Source: Methylobacterium oryzae
GTDB lineage: Bacteria > Pseudomonadota > Alphaproteobacteria > Rhizobiales > Beijerinckiaceae
NCBI RefSeq assembly: GCF_021398735.1
Contig: NZ_CP090349.1
Location: 4,545,001-4,609,000, forward strand
Direction: 5' to 3'
Length of the DNA: 64,000 nt
Shown here: in pieces, positions 1-12,333 of the stretch
Numbering within the stretch: the stretch's first letter is position 1
Layout: every line of letters starts with the position of its first letter
Program-made: the position numbers and the translations under genes
Notes under the pieces: model-generated
What the model saw: the letters and a program-made list of their open reading frames with translations, nothing else
Told to the model about the DNA's origin: nothing
Databases searched by the model: none

Positions 1-1120
1 TCAGCCAGATGCCGTGGGCGAACGCGACGGCGCCCGCGGCGAGCCATCCTGCCGTCGCGAGCAGGACCAGGATCAGGCCCGGGCCCGGCGGCAGCACCGC
101 GATGGCGAGCGCGGACCCGACCGCCAGGAGGACCGAGGCCGCGGCGTCTCGCTGCCGCACGCCGGCGTCCCGGACGAGGGCGTCCCCCGTGGTGAGGTGG
201 GCGATGCCGGTAGCGAGGAGTTCGACGCCGGGCAAGACGGGATCGAACGCGGTGGCGAAGGTGTCGCCGCCGCCGAGCGCGGTGACGCCGATCACGACGA
301 TGCCGTCCGAGAGCGCCGCGGCCGGCGCCGTCCCGTCGAGGAGGGCGGCCGCGCTCACCGTCGCGATCGTGCGTCGCGGACCGTAGGGGCGCAGCGGAAG
401 GTGGTAGCCGAGGTCCAGCGACAGGGCGCGGTCGCCGATCTGGACGCGCCCCTTGCTGAGCACGGGGTCGTTGCGCGCCGCCAGGGCGGCCGCGCGCAGC
501 ACGAAGGACGCGGCGACGCCGTCGGCCGTGCGCACGACCAGGGGGAGATGGCGGGGTACGCCGGACGCGTCCTCGGCGACGTTGACGACACCGGACGCGA
601 CGTCTTCGCCGAGCTTCGGCGACGGCCGGTGGAGCGCGGTGGCGAACGGGATGCCGTCCTCGCTGGCGCTCCCGTCGAAGACCGCAGCCGAAGCCAGGAT
701 CGCTGTGGTCTTCCCGAGGGCGACGGCGAGCGCGCTGTCCGCCTCCGGCTGCCGCCCCGCCTCGAGGAAGAGCACGTCGACGGCGATCACGCGCGGGCGG
801 GCCTCCGCCACCCGCTCGACGATCCGCGCCATCGTGGTCCGCGAGACCGGGAAGCCGCCTTCGCGCCGCACCGTCGCGTCGTCGACCGCCACCACGGTGA
901 GGTTGGCGGGCGGCGTGCGCGGGCCGGCGAGCCGCAGGCGCAGGTCCGTGAGGGCGGATTCCAAACGATCGAGGGGCGTCGCGCGCCCGGTGAGATGGAG
1001 ATGGCCGAGCCAGGCGCCCCAGGCGAGCGCGCCGAGCGACGCGGCGAGCAGGAAGACGCGCCGCGCCAGCCGGAAGGTCCGGTCGGGCGTCGGAGCCGCC
1101 GGCCGACCGGCCTCGCTCAA
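1..1120 (-). CDS. CHASE2-domain membrane sensor protein (C-terminus beyond left edge)
   Basis: Runs open from a TTG at 1120 to the window edge (about 373 codons), so only the N-terminal sensor part is visible. An N-terminal membrane helix (about residues 18-40) is followed by an extracytoplasmic CHASE2 domain: it has the 'VVAVDDATVRREGGFPVSR' type start and a 'VIAVDVLFLEAG' segment. A cluster of hydrophobic helices begins near residue 320, as is usual before the cytoplasmic output. In this family the output is commonly an adenylate/guanylate cyclase or kinase, but it lies outside the window, so the activity is unknown. The TTG overlaps the upstream FecR-gene stop as TTGA, which implies translational coupling in a Crp-FecR-CHASE2 operon. 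Confidence 0.85.
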   Translation of the reverse strand, partial: MSEAGRPAAPTPDRTFRLARRVFLLAASLGALAWGAWLGHLHLTGRATPLDRLESALTDLRLRLAGPRTPPANLTVVAVDDATVRREGGFPVSRTTMARIVERVAEARPRVIAVDVLFLEAGRQPEADSALAVALGKTTAILASAAVFDGSASEDGIPFATALHRPSPKLGEDVASGVVNVAEDASGVPRHLPLVVRTADGVAASFVLRAAALAARNDPVLSKGRVQIGDRALSLDLGYHLPLRPYGPRRTIATVSAAALLDGTAPAAALSDGIVVIGVTALGGGDTFATAFDPVLPGVELLATGIAHLTTGDALVRDAGVRQRDAAASVLLAVGSALAIAVLPPGPGLILVLLATAGWLAAGAVAFAHGIWL

Positions 1121-1638
1121 CGCCCGAACCGCTCGAGCAGACTCCTGACGCGCTCCTGGGGCCAGCGCCGGACCTCCAGAGGGTCGCGGCCGTCATCGAC
1201 GTCGACCCCCTCGCCCGGCCCGAGCGTGACGGCGACCTGCGGGTCGGTGCGCCGGGCGACGTCGACCCGTCCCTGGGCCACGAAGACGGAGGTGCGCGCC
1301 CGCGTCACGTCGACGGCGTAGACCGTGCCCCGCACCGAGGCCACCGCGTGGGGGGTGAGGATCTGGAAGCCGTCGCGGCGGACGCGGCGGCTCGCCGGGA
1401 TGGTGACGAAGACCGCGTTGCCGCCGATCTCGGCGCCCTTGAGATGTCCGTCACCGTCGGGTCCCACAGGGCGCAGGCTGCCCGCGCGCTCGGTTTCGAG
1501 CGTCAGGCCGTCGGCGCAGTGCAGGATCCGCAAGGGCGGATCGAAGCGCGTCGTCTCCGTACATCGCGTCTGCGCTGCGGCGCTCGACGCCGCGATGGTG
1601 AGGGCGGCCGTGGCCGCCAGGCGCGCTGTCGTTCTCAT
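1117..1638 (-). CDS. FecR-domain exported protein
   Basis: About 173 residues. A clear signal peptide ends in an Ala-rich stretch before Q (SSAAAQ), so the protein is exported. The mature part carries the FecR signature region ('HAVASVRGTVYAVDV' then 'VFVAQGRVDVARR') and a proline/glycine stretch 'LGPGEGVDVDDG'. FecR-like domains occur in extracytoplasmic signal proteins. Here there is no FecI sigma factor; instead the gene sits between a Crp regulator and a CHASE2 sensor. I chose the ATG at 1638 because an AGGG ribosome site precedes it. An ATG at 1665, overlapping the crp-like stop as ATGA, is a real alternative. Function inferred only from domain and context. Confidence 0.85.
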   Translation of the reverse strand: MRTTARLAATAALTIAASSAAAQTRCTETTRFDPPLRILHCADGLTLETERAGSLRPVGPDGDGHLKGAEIGGNAVFVTIPASRRVRRDGFQILTPHAVASVRGTVYAVDVTRARTSVFVAQGRVDVARRTDPQVAVTLGPGEGVDVDDGRDPLEVRRWPQERVRSLLERFGR

Positions 1639-1661
1639 GCGGTGAAGCCCTGTCGCCCCGA

Positions 1662-2342
1662 TCATGTCTGCGCCCGCGCGCCCAGCGCGACGAGCCGGTG
1701 TGAGGCCCGCACGGTGACGCGCGCGCGGCCGAGATCGATGAGGCCCGATCTCTGCCAGTCCTGCAGGACGCGGTTCACGCTCTCCCGCGCCGCGCCGACG
1801 AAGGCCGCGAGTTCCTGCTGCGTCACCTGGATCTCGGCGCCGTAATCCTCCGACAGCATGATCAGGCGCCGGGCGAGGCGCATGTCGAGCGGCAGCAGCG
1901 TCGCCTCCTCCATGCGCGCGCTCATCCAGCGCAGGCGCTGGCACAGCAGGCCGATGATCCGGACCGCCAGGGCGGGATCGCCGTGGAGCAGTTTGAGGAA
2001 GGCCCGCCCCTCGACGACGAACAGGTCGGCCGGCTCGAGCGCCACGGCCTCGGCGGTCCGTGGATGGCCGTCGAGGAAGGCGATCTCGCCGAAGACGTCG
2101 CCCGGCCCGAGCAGGTTGAGGGTGACCGCGCGCCCGTCGTCGGAGCCGGCCCCGATCCGGATCTGCCCGCGCCGCACGGCGTAGAGGGCATCGCCCGGAT
2201 CGCCCTTCTGGAAGAGGATCTCGTGTCGCGCGAGGCTGCGCGTCGTGCAGAGCCCGGCAATGGTCTCGATCGCCTCCGGACCAAGCTCAGCGAAGAACGC
2301 GTTGGCCTTCAGAAACCGAACGAGCGTGTGCGGCGTGCTCAC
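1662..2342 (-). CDS. Crp/Fnr-family transcriptional regulator
   Basis: About 226 residues from a GTG at 2342 that has GGAGA ten bases upstream. The N-terminal cyclic-nucleotide-binding barrel shows the phosphate-binding cassette 'FGEIAFLDGHPRTAEA', with both the Glu and the Arg that contact cyclic nucleotide in Crp. It lacks the N-terminal cysteines of Fnr, so it is more likely a cAMP/cGMP responder than an oxygen sensor. The C-terminal helix-turn-helix reads 'VTQQELAAFVGAARESVNRVL'. It is first in an operon with FecR and CHASE2 genes. If the CHASE2 protein ends in a cyclase, the operon would encode its own second-messenger receptor. Target genes are unknown. Confidence 0.9.
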   Translation of the reverse strand: MSTPHTLVRFLKANAFFAELGPEAIETIAGLCTTRSLARHEILFQKGDPGDALYAVRRGQIRIGAGSDDGRAVTLNLLGPGDVFGEIAFLDGHPRTAEAVALEPADLFVVEGRAFLKLLHGDPALAVRIIGLLCQRLRWMSARMEEATLLPLDMRLARRLIMLSEDYGAEIQVTQQELAAFVGAARESVNRVLQDWQRSGLIDLGRARVTVRASHRLVALGARAQT

Positions 2343-2472
2343 GACTGCATCTCTCCGGCCGTCGAGCTGGGGCTTATGCGCGTGTCGAGGGCCGATTAGC
2401 AAGGCTTACACTGCGAGAGCGGAGGAAGATCATGGGCTCCGCCCGCGGGCGTGCTCACGGCGGCGACGATTG

Positions 2473-2880
2473 TTACAGGCCGCGCGCCCGCTCCAGCATG
2501 CCGGTGGCCCGTCCGCCGATCACCCCGCACGGCGCCTGGCTGTCGCCGGCGGCCGCGCGGGGCAGGATCGAGGCGTCGAAGACCGTCCGAACGTCGCGGC
2601 CCGCTCGGGCGGTGCAGCCCTGGAGCCGGTCGGTGACCGCGGCAGCACGGATTCAGTCCGCCCTCGCCGCGCCGGACGGGCGGAACGCCCGCGCGCTGCC
2701 GCGGGCGCGGCAGAGGTCGGCGCGGGCCGCGTTCGCCGTCACGTCGGCCGGGTGGGACAGGTCGTTCGCCTCGATGACCGGCGGCGTCGCCATATCGGCG
2801 CGCCGCGCGCGATCAGGCCTCTCGAGAGCGTCTGCGGCGGGTCGGAGCGACTGTCGCGCGCGGATCGTACCCCCGTGGAC
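2473..2880 (-). pseudogene. Decayed GMC-family oxidoreductase C-terminus
   Basis: In one minus-strand frame two pieces resemble the C-terminal domain of GMC flavin oxidoreductases. The first is a 'PPVIEANDLSHPADV' segment (about 2740-2785). The second is a 'VFDASILPRAAAGDSQAP' segment (about 2530-2590) leading to a normal-looking end at 2473. Between them there is a TGA at 2653, and the stretch that should carry the conserved 'HPxGTCRMG' catalytic histidine region is missing. The upstream part stops at the cupin gene. This is therefore a relic with an internal deletion and a nonsense codon, not a working gene. Family assignment is from motif recognition only. Confidence 0.6.
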
Positions 2881-2882
2881 GA

Positions 2883-3362
2883 TCACTTGTCCGAGCGCGT
2901 CTTCCTCGGATCGTCGGAGGGATTGATGTAGTCGAGCCCGAAGGGCCCTGTTCCCGAGACCTGGATCACGGCCGGGTCGCGCGTCGTCCACAGCGCGTGG
3001 GGCATCTCGGCCGGCAGATACAGGAAGGCACCCGGCCGGAGAGACTGACCCCGGCTCGCGTCGATCGTCTTCCCCATGTCGTGGACGAGTGTGCCGGACA
3101 GCAAGGTCACGCTCTCGTCGGTCGCGTGCGTGTGCGGAGCGATGACGTAGTTCGGCGGGAACCGGAGCCTGAGCGTGAACGGTCCGGGCTTGTCCGGATC
3201 GCCGGCGATGATGCTGATCTCGCTGCCCTTCGGGAGGGAGGGCGGCGCGGCGCGCCACTGGACGGCTTCGTCACCGGTGACCATGACCATCTCGCCCGCG
3301 CGCGCGTCCGGCGCGAGGCATGCGAGGAAGAGGACGAGACAGCAGCTCTGGCGCAAACGCAT
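2883..3362 (-). CDS. Exported cupin-domain protein
   Basis: About 159 residues. A signal peptide (LVLFLACLAPDARAG) precedes a single cupin fold. Cupin motif 1 is seen as 'FPPNYVIAPHTHATDESVTLLSG' (metal ligands H, H, E) and motif 2 as 'LRPGAFLYLPAEMPHALWT' (H). All usual ligand positions are kept, so a metal-binding periplasmic cupin is likely; substrate unknown. I chose the ATG at 3362 over the TTG at 3368 because GGAG sits seven bases before it. It is divergent from the sensor kinase at 3596 and abuts the GMC relic downstream. Confidence 0.85.
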   Translation of the reverse strand: MRLRQSCCLVLFLACLAPDARAGEMVMVTGDEAVQWRAAPPSLPKGSEISIIAGDPDKPGPFTLRLRFPPNYVIAPHTHATDESVTLLSGTLVHDMGKTIDASRGQSLRPGAFLYLPAEMPHALWTTRDPAVIQVSGTGPFGLDYINPSDDPRKTRSDK

Positions 3363-3595
3363 CGACAATCTCCAGATCGGCGCTGGGGCGAGCCCGGATC
3401 GAACCTGTCCGCTGACGCCGAGCCCACTCTACCGTCGGCGGCGCTCGCGACAGGGTCCGTCCTGTTAGACCGCGCGCCTTCGGACCCGCTACGGCAGAAC
3501 GCCCGTACCGACCCGGGCAAATCGCACGACCTTGCCGGAGACCCTTCCAAGACGGTCGCGCGCTCGCGTACTCTCGGCCTTTCGGGAGAACACGG

Positions 3596-5026
3596 GTGAC
3601 ACCCTTCAGGCTCAAGCAGGTCCTGGCCGTCTGGGACGCGCGCGAGCTGGATCTCAAATGGGCCCTCGTCGGACGCATCGCGCTGATCGCGATCCTCTGC
3701 GCTGCCGGAGCGGCCGCCTACGCGATGCACGACGTCGCGGCGAAGACCCGACAGCGGAACGCCGAGACGGCCGATGAGGTGCATAAGCAGCTCCGCCTCC
3801 AGCTCCTGCGAATCGAGCGGGCAGCCGACATTCCCCAACGCTTCCCGGATTGGGAGATCATCACCCGGTACGCTCTGCAACCGGGCCAGTGCGTGCAGCT
3901 GATCCCGGCGGAGGCCGGTCCGACACGGTCGAGCTGCTTGGGCGTCGAGGCGCACGCGCGCGCCGCACCCGACTGGTTCGCGACGCTCTACCGGTTCCTC
4001 TTCTTCGCCGGATCCACCGTCAGCCTGCCGCTCGAGCATCAGGGGTCGCGGATCGGGATCGTCGAAGCGGACTTCGATCCCGACGCGGTCGTCGGGTCGG
4101 CGTGGATCGTGCTGAAGCAGGTGTCCGGCGCTCTCGCGGCCATGACCGTCGTCCTGTGCGTGCTGGTCTACGGCGCGGTGGCGCACGCGCTGCGTCCCGC
4201 CAACGAGATCCTGATCGGTATCGATCGCGTCGCGAAGGGCGACCTCGCGTGGCGTCTGCCCAGCCTCCGCCTGCGCGAGCTCCGACGCATCGCGACGGTC
4301 TTCAATCAGCTCGCCAGCCATCTCCAAGTCGCCACGCGGGAACGTGCCGAGCTCGCGCGCCGGCTGATCGATGCCCAGGAGCAGGAGCGGCGGTGGCTGT
4401 CGCTCGAACTGCACGACGACGTCGCGCAGCGTCTGACGGCGTTGAGCCTTCTCGCCCGGTCGATCCAGGAGGGCGCGCGCTCCTCGTCGCCTTCGGTCGT
4501 GGCCGAGAGTGCCGAACTCGCCACCATGGCGTCGGACGCCGTGCGCGCGCTCCGGAGCACCCTCGCCGCACTCAGGCCGCCCGAGATCGACGATCTCGGG
4601 CTGCGGGTCGCGCTCCGGAGTCTGATCGCCGCCCAGGCGCAGCGCGCCGGGGGCCGGATCCACGTCACGCTCGCGGCCGACGCGCAGGCCGATCGCCTGC
4701 CCTCCGACGCGGCGGCCCATATCTACCGGATCGTCCAGGAAGGCCTCACCAACGCCGTCCGCCACGCGGCCGCGCGCACCGTCGCGATCGCGCTGAACGT
4801 CGCGGAGACCGACGGCGGCGCCGAGGTCCAGCTGATCCTCACGGACGACGGGAGCGGCGCCCCCGTGGAGGCGCTGGAGCGCCCGCATTCCGGTCTCGGC
4901 CTGCTCGGCATGCGCGATCGCGTCCACGCGCTCGGCGGGCAGATCGTGACGGAAACGGCCCCGGGCGGCGGGTTCCGCTTGCGGGTCCGCTTTCACGCCG
5001 CGCTCGCGGGCGACGAGGTGTCATGA
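3596..5026 (+). CDS. Sensor histidine kinase, LapD/MoxY-type N-terminus
   Basis: 476 residues. A first membrane helix (about 24-45) and a second (about 180-205) enclose a periplasmic region of the kind called LapD_MoxY_N. A HAMP linker follows ('ALRPANEILIGIDRVAKGDLAWRL'), then a HisKA_3 phosphoacceptor helix 'RRWLSLELHDDVAQRLTAL' with the phosphorylated His in 'ELHDD'. The HATPase_c domain has N-box 'EGLTNAVRHA', 'DDGSGAP' and 'GLGLLGMRDRV'. This is the NarX/MoxY class that works with LuxR-type regulators, and the response regulator gene follows with an ATGA overlap. MoxYX-like pairs control methanol oxidation in Paracoccus, but no methanol gene is adjacent here, so the regulon is unknown. 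Confidence 0.9.
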   Translation: MTPFRLKQVLAVWDARELDLKWALVGRIALIAILCAAGAAAYAMHDVAAKTRQRNAETADEVHKQLRLQLLRIERAADIPQRFPDWEIITRYALQPGQCVQLIPAEAGPTRSSCLGVEAHARAAPDWFATLYRFLFFAGSTVSLPLEHQGSRIGIVEADFDPDAVVGSAWIVLKQVSGALAAMTVVLCVLVYGAVAHALRPANEILIGIDRVAKGDLAWRLPSLRLRELRRIATVFNQLASHLQVATRERAELARRLIDAQEQERRWLSLELHDDVAQRLTALSLLARSIQEGARSSSPSVVAESAELATMASDAVRALRSTLAALRPPEIDDLGLRVALRSLIAAQAQRAGGRIHVTLAADAQADRLPSDAAAHIYRIVQEGLTNAVRHAAARTVAIALNVAETDGGAEVQLILTDDGSGAPVEALERPHSGLGLLGMRDRVHALGGQIVTETAPGGGFRLRVRFHAALAGDEVS

Positions 5027-5688
5027 CCAAACGGCGCATACGCGTGATGCTCGTCGACGATCACGCCGTCGTGCGGGAGGGCTATCGGCGGCTCCTGGAG
5101 CGGCAGCCCGACATGGAGGTCGCCGCCGAGGCCGGGGACGGCGCGGAGGCCTATCGCGCCTACCGCATGGTGGAGCCGGACGTCGTCATAATGGACATCA
5201 GCATGCCCGGCCGCGGTGGGATCGACGCCATCCGGCAGATCCGGCAGGTGGATCCGAGCGCCCGCATCCTCGTCTTCAGCGTGCATGCCGCGGTGAGCTA
5301 CGCGCTCCAGGCCATACGCGCCGGCGCCCGCGGCTACATTACCAAGAGCAGCGCTTCGGATCTCCTCATCGAAGCGGTGCGAAGCGTGTTCGCCAACAAG
5401 CTGACCCTGTGCGCGGAGATCTCGCACCTGCTGGCCGCGAGCCGGCTGGCGGAGGAGACGTCGCCGATCGACCAGCTGTCGCCTCGGGAATTCGAGATCC
5501 TGCGGATGATCCTCGACGCACGGCACACGGACGCGATCGCGGCCGATCTCAGCCTCTCGCCCAAGACCGTCGCGAACTATCACTACGCCATCAAATCGAA
5601 GCTCGGCGTCAGCTCGGACGTGGAACTCGTCTACTGCTGCATCCGGTGCGGGCTGATCGATCCCTTCGCGGTCGTCGGAGCGGACTAG
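5023..5688 (+). CDS. LuxR/NarL-type response regulator
   Basis: 221 residues. The receiver domain has the acidic pair in 'MLVDDHAVVREG', the phosphoacceptor Asp in 'DVVIMDISMPGRGG', and the switch Ser/Thr and Lys in 'ILVFSVH' and 'GYITKSS'. The C-terminal LuxR/GerE helix-turn-helix is 'LSPREFEILRMILDARHTDAIAADLSLSPKTVANYHYAIKSKLGV'-like, with the usual 'SPKTV' recognition helix. Its ATG overlaps the kinase stop as ATGA, so the two proteins should be made together as a kinase-regulator pair. It is convergent with gyrB. Confidence 0.92.
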   Translation: MTKRRIRVMLVDDHAVVREGYRRLLERQPDMEVAAEAGDGAEAYRAYRMVEPDVVIMDISMPGRGGIDAIRQIRQVDPSARILVFSVHAAVSYALQAIRAGARGYITKSSASDLLIEAVRSVFANKLTLCAEISHLLAASRLAEETSPIDQLSPREFEILRMILDARHTDAIAADLSLSPKTVANYHYAIKSKLGVSSDVELVYCCIRCGLIDPFAVVGAD

Positions 5689-5693
5689 AACGC

Positions 5694-5710
5694 GCGGGCG
5701 CGCGGCCCGC
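5694..5710. terminator. Possible convergent terminator hairpin
   Basis: A GC-only stem, GCGGGC / GCCCGC with a five-base loop, lies between the convergent ends of the response regulator and gyrB. It has no T tract, so intrinsic termination is uncertain. Confidence 0.3.
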
Positions 5711-5721
5711 AGCGGTATGCG

Positions 5722-9307
<3,586 letters not shown>

Positions 9308-9312
9308 GCGCG

Positions 9313-9957
9313 TCAATCCTGCAGGAAGGGGTTGGACACGCGCTCCGCGCCGAGAGTGCTGGTCGGTCCGTGGCCGGGGATGAAGGCGACGTCGTCGCCC
9401 AGCGGCAGGACCTTGTCCTTGATGGCGCGGATGAGCTGCTCGTGGTTGCCGCCGGGCAGGTCGGTGCGGCCGACCGAGCCCTTGAACACCACGTCGCCGA
9501 CGAGGGCGAAGCGCGCGTCCCGGCTCACGAACACGACGCTGCCGGGCGAGTGGCCGGGGCAGTGGAGGATGTCGAAGCCGAGCCCGCCGACCGTCACGGC
9601 GTCGCCCTCGTCGAGCCACCGGTCAGGCGTGACGGGCCGGGCGGCGCCGAGGCCGTAATTGGCCGCCGTCTCGGGCAGGGAATCGAGCAGGAACTTGTCG
9701 GCCTGATGCGGGCCCTCGATCGGCACGCCGAGGCGCTCGCGCAGCTCGTCGGCGCCGGCGGCGTGGTCGACGTGCCCGTGGGTCAGCAGGATCTTCTCGA
9801 CGGTGACGCCCTGCTCGCGGATCGCCGCCTCAATACGGTCGAGGTCGCCGCCGGGATCGACGACGGCGCCGACCTTGGTGGCGTCATCCCAGATCAGGGT
9901 GCAATTCTGCTGGAAGGGCGTGACCGGGATGATCCCGGCGCGTGGCGTACCTGGCAT
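9313..9957 (-). CDS. MBL-fold metallo-hydrolase (GloB/hydroxyacylglutathione hydrolase-like)
   Basis: 214 residues. The binuclear metal site is complete: 'THGHVDHAAG' (HxHxDH), His in 'CPGHSPGSV', Asp in 'LVGDVVF' and His in 'FIPGHGP'. The compact length and the 'PFQQNCTLIWDD' start fit the small YcbL-like type II glyoxalase group rather than the longer GloB with its glutathione-binding domain. Probable role: thioester hydrolysis in detoxification. It is co-oriented with, and six bases upstream of, the aldo/keto reductase, which fits aldehyde/ketoaldehyde handling (inference). Confidence 0.9.
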   Translation of the reverse strand: MPGTPRAGIIPVTPFQQNCTLIWDDATKVGAVVDPGGDLDRIEAAIREQGVTVEKILLTHGHVDHAAGADELRERLGVPIEGPHQADKFLLDSLPETAANYGLGAARPVTPDRWLDEGDAVTVGGLGFDILHCPGHSPGSVVFVSRDARFALVGDVVFKGSVGRTDLPGGNHEQLIRAIKDKVLPLGDDVAFIPGHGPTSTLGAERVSNPFLQD

Positions 9958-10058
9958 GTCGTCCCGCGTGTTGGTGGCGCCGCTCCGGACGCCCTCCGCC
10001 CCAGTTTAGCGTAGAACGCCGGTGGGCGGCACCCTGCGCGGCACCCTGCGCGGCACGC

Positions 10059-10442
10059 TCAGGCCGCGTCGCCCCTGGGGCGGCGCAGGCTGTCGTGAAG
10101 CGCCAGCATCTCGGCCATGCCGAGCGACCGCGAGCTCCAGCGGGTCTCCGCGGCGTTGACCTGGGTGAACCGGTCGTGGGACCGCCCGCCATAGGCGCCG
10201 AACAGGGCTCTGCCCGCCTCGACGGCACCGTCGCCGGGCGCCGTCTCGTCCGGCCGGTCGATCCGGTAGGACGGCGTCGGGGAACGGCCGGTCACGCCGA
10301 TCCGCACCCAGGCGTCGCCGTGATGCTTCTGGCACATCCGCATGGTGCTCAGGACCTGGCGCAGGTAGGCCTCGCCGTCGGCGAGATCCGGCAGGACGTC
10401 CGCGATCGTCGCGTCCGGGGGATGATGCTTCGTCCGGGCCAT
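10059..10442 (-). CDS. Hypothetical protein
   Basis: 127 residues with a good ribosome site (GAGGTGG seven bases before the ATG at 10442). No signal peptide or membrane segment. Mixed charged sequence with a 'MRMCQKHHGDAWVRIGVTGR' segment and an RxD-rich middle. I do not recognise the family. It is separated by about 100 bases from the metallo-hydrolase downstream, so operon membership is uncertain. Confidence 0.6.
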   Translation of the reverse strand: MARTKHHPPDATIADVLPDLADGEAYLRQVLSTMRMCQKHHGDAWVRIGVTGRSPTPSYRIDRPDETAPGDGAVEAGRALFGAYGGRSHDRFTQVNAAETRWSSRSLGMAEMLALHDSLRRPRGDAA

Positions 10443-10509
10443 GTCCCACCTCGCTCCGGCCTGTCCTACCGTGTCGGCCGGCCGAGGGCGAGCCGGGCCC
10501 CGGTATTCC

Positions 10510-12177
10510 TCACGTCGGCCGCCGCTTCAGCAGCGCGTCGAGCCCGCCGACGCGGAACCAGTGGTAGCCGTATCCCTCCAGGAACAGGCAGTGGCGGCCG
10601 TCGTCCTTCACTTCGCTGCGGGCGCCGGTGAGCAGGTCGACGAGGATGTCGTGCTCGCGATCCTCGGATCCCGACGCCATCGCGACCTCCACGGGCTCCG
10701 GCGCCAGGTTGTGGACGCACAGGATGGCATTGCCGCGCCACGCGTAGCGCAGCGCCAGGACCGACGGGCGCCCGGTCTCCATCGCAACGACGTCGCCCCA
10801 GCCGATCTCCGGCGCCTCTTTGCGCTGCCGGATCATGCTCTGCATCCAGTTGAGCAGCGAGCCCTCCTCGTGGCGCTGGTCGGCGACGTTCACGTGCGCG
10901 TAGCCGTAGGGGCCGTGGTCGATCAGGGGCAGGACGGTGCGCCGGGCCGTCGAGAAGCCGCCCTGGTGCTCGCTCGTCCACTGCATCGGCGTGCGGGCGC
11001 AGTCGCGCTCCGGCAGAGCCAGCTCGTCGCCCATGCCGATCTCGTCGCCGTAGCGCAGCACCGGCGTTCCCGGGAGGGTGAACATCAGCGAGTAGGCGAG
11101 GCGGATCCGGCGGGGATCGCCGGCCAGCATCGGCGCGAAGCGGCGGCGGATGCCGCGGTCGTAGAGCTGCATCCCCTTCTCGGGTCCGAAGGCGTCGAAC
11201 ACGCTCTGGCGCTGCTTGTCGGTGAGGCGTCCCAGATCGAGCTCGTCGTGGTTCCGCAGGAAGATGCCCCACTGGCAGGAGAGCGGGCGCGGCTTCGTCC
11301 GCTCGATCGCCTTGACGAGGGGCCGCGCATCGTGGGCCGCCAGGGCGTAGAAGGTCGCCTGATTGACCTGGAAGTTGAACATCATGTGCATGCGGTCGGC
11401 GTCGTCGCCGAAATAGTCGAGGTCCTGCTTCGGCAGGATGTTGGCCTCGGCCAGGATGATCGCGTCGCCCTGGCGCCACTGCAGGAACTCGCGCAGGTCG
11501 CGCAGCATCTCGAACTGCTCGCGGGGCTTGCCGCCGACATCGGCGCCCTTCTCGGCGATGACGAACGGCACCGCGTCCATGCGGAAGCCGGAGACGCCGA
11601 GCTGTATCCAGAAGCCCATGATCTTCAGGATCTCGGCCAGCACCTCCGGATTGGCGGTGTTGAGATCGGGCTGGAAGTTGAAGAAGCGGTGGAAGTACCA
11701 GGCCTTGGCCTTCGTGTCGTAGGTCCAGGTCGTCTCTTGCACGCCCGGGAAGACCATGCCCTCGTCAGCGCTCGCGGGGCGCTCCTTCGACCAGACGTAC
11801 CAGTCGCGGTAGGGCGATTTGGGGTCGGACCGGGCCGACTGGAACCACGGGTGCTGGTCCGAGGTGTGGTTGACGACGAGGTCGATGAGGACACGCAGGC
11901 CCCGCTGCTTGGCGGCGTGCGTGAAGGCGACGAAGTCCCCGAGCGAGCCGTAATCCGGATCGACGCCGTAATAGTCGGCGATGTCGTAGCCGCCGTCCTT
12001 CTTGGGCGAGGGCTGGAACGGCATCAGCCAGACCGCGGTGGCGCCCAGGCCCTGGATGTAGTCCAGCCGGCGTTCAAGCCCGGCGAAGTCGCCGATGCCG
12101 TCGCCGTTGGCGTCCATGAACGTGCCGACGGACAAGCAGTAGATGATCGCGTTCTTATACCACAGGTCGTTGATCAT
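10510..12177 (-). CDS. Trehalose synthase-like glycoside hydrolase family 13 protein
   Basis: 555 residues, GH13 alpha-amylase-type barrel. Seen in order: 'DLVVNHTSDQHPWF' (region I), nucleophile Asp in 'GFRMDAVPF', general acid Glu in 'ILAEANI', and 'IFLRNHDELDLG' with the third acidic residue. 'QWGIFLRNHDEL' and 'GIRRRFAPML' are hallmarks of TreS (maltose/trehalose interconversion). TreS proper is often fused to or next to maltokinase and GlgE/GlgB; none is here, so a related glucosyltransferase or alpha-glucosidase is possible. A compatible-solute role is the best guess. Start chosen at the ATG of 'MINDLWYKN', preceded by a G-rich stretch. Confidence 0.85.
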   Translation of the reverse strand: MINDLWYKNAIIYCLSVGTFMDANGDGIGDFAGLERRLDYIQGLGATAVWLMPFQPSPKKDGGYDIADYYGVDPDYGSLGDFVAFTHAAKQRGLRVLIDLVVNHTSDQHPWFQSARSDPKSPYRDWYVWSKERPASADEGMVFPGVQETTWTYDTKAKAWYFHRFFNFQPDLNTANPEVLAEILKIMGFWIQLGVSGFRMDAVPFVIAEKGADVGGKPREQFEMLRDLREFLQWRQGDAIILAEANILPKQDLDYFGDDADRMHMMFNFQVNQATFYALAAHDARPLVKAIERTKPRPLSCQWGIFLRNHDELDLGRLTDKQRQSVFDAFGPEKGMQLYDRGIRRRFAPMLAGDPRRIRLAYSLMFTLPGTPVLRYGDEIGMGDELALPERDCARTPMQWTSEHQGGFSTARRTVLPLIDHGPYGYAHVNVADQRHEEGSLLNWMQSMIRQRKEAPEIGWGDVVAMETGRPSVLALRYAWRGNAILCVHNLAPEPVEVAMASGSEDREHDILVDLLTGARSEVKDDGRHCLFLEGYGYHWFRVGGLDALLKRRPT

Positions 12178-12333
12178 GGGCCCCCCGGCATCGTCGCGCC
12201 TCACGAACGTGGGAGCCGGCCAAAGCGTTGCCGTGCGGCGTCTCCTTAAATCAGCCGCGTTGTGCACGCCCTGTTCAGGCGCGCTTCCGAAAGGTCCGCG
12301 CTCGCCCCGTCGCGTCCCCCGAATCCGGCCCGT

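Noticed and set aside
3390..3450. tRNA-like T-loop and D-arm strings on the minus strand
   Set aside because: The GTTCGA loop is not flanked by pairing stems and the spacing to the D-arm-like string is about six bases short; no acceptor stem forms.
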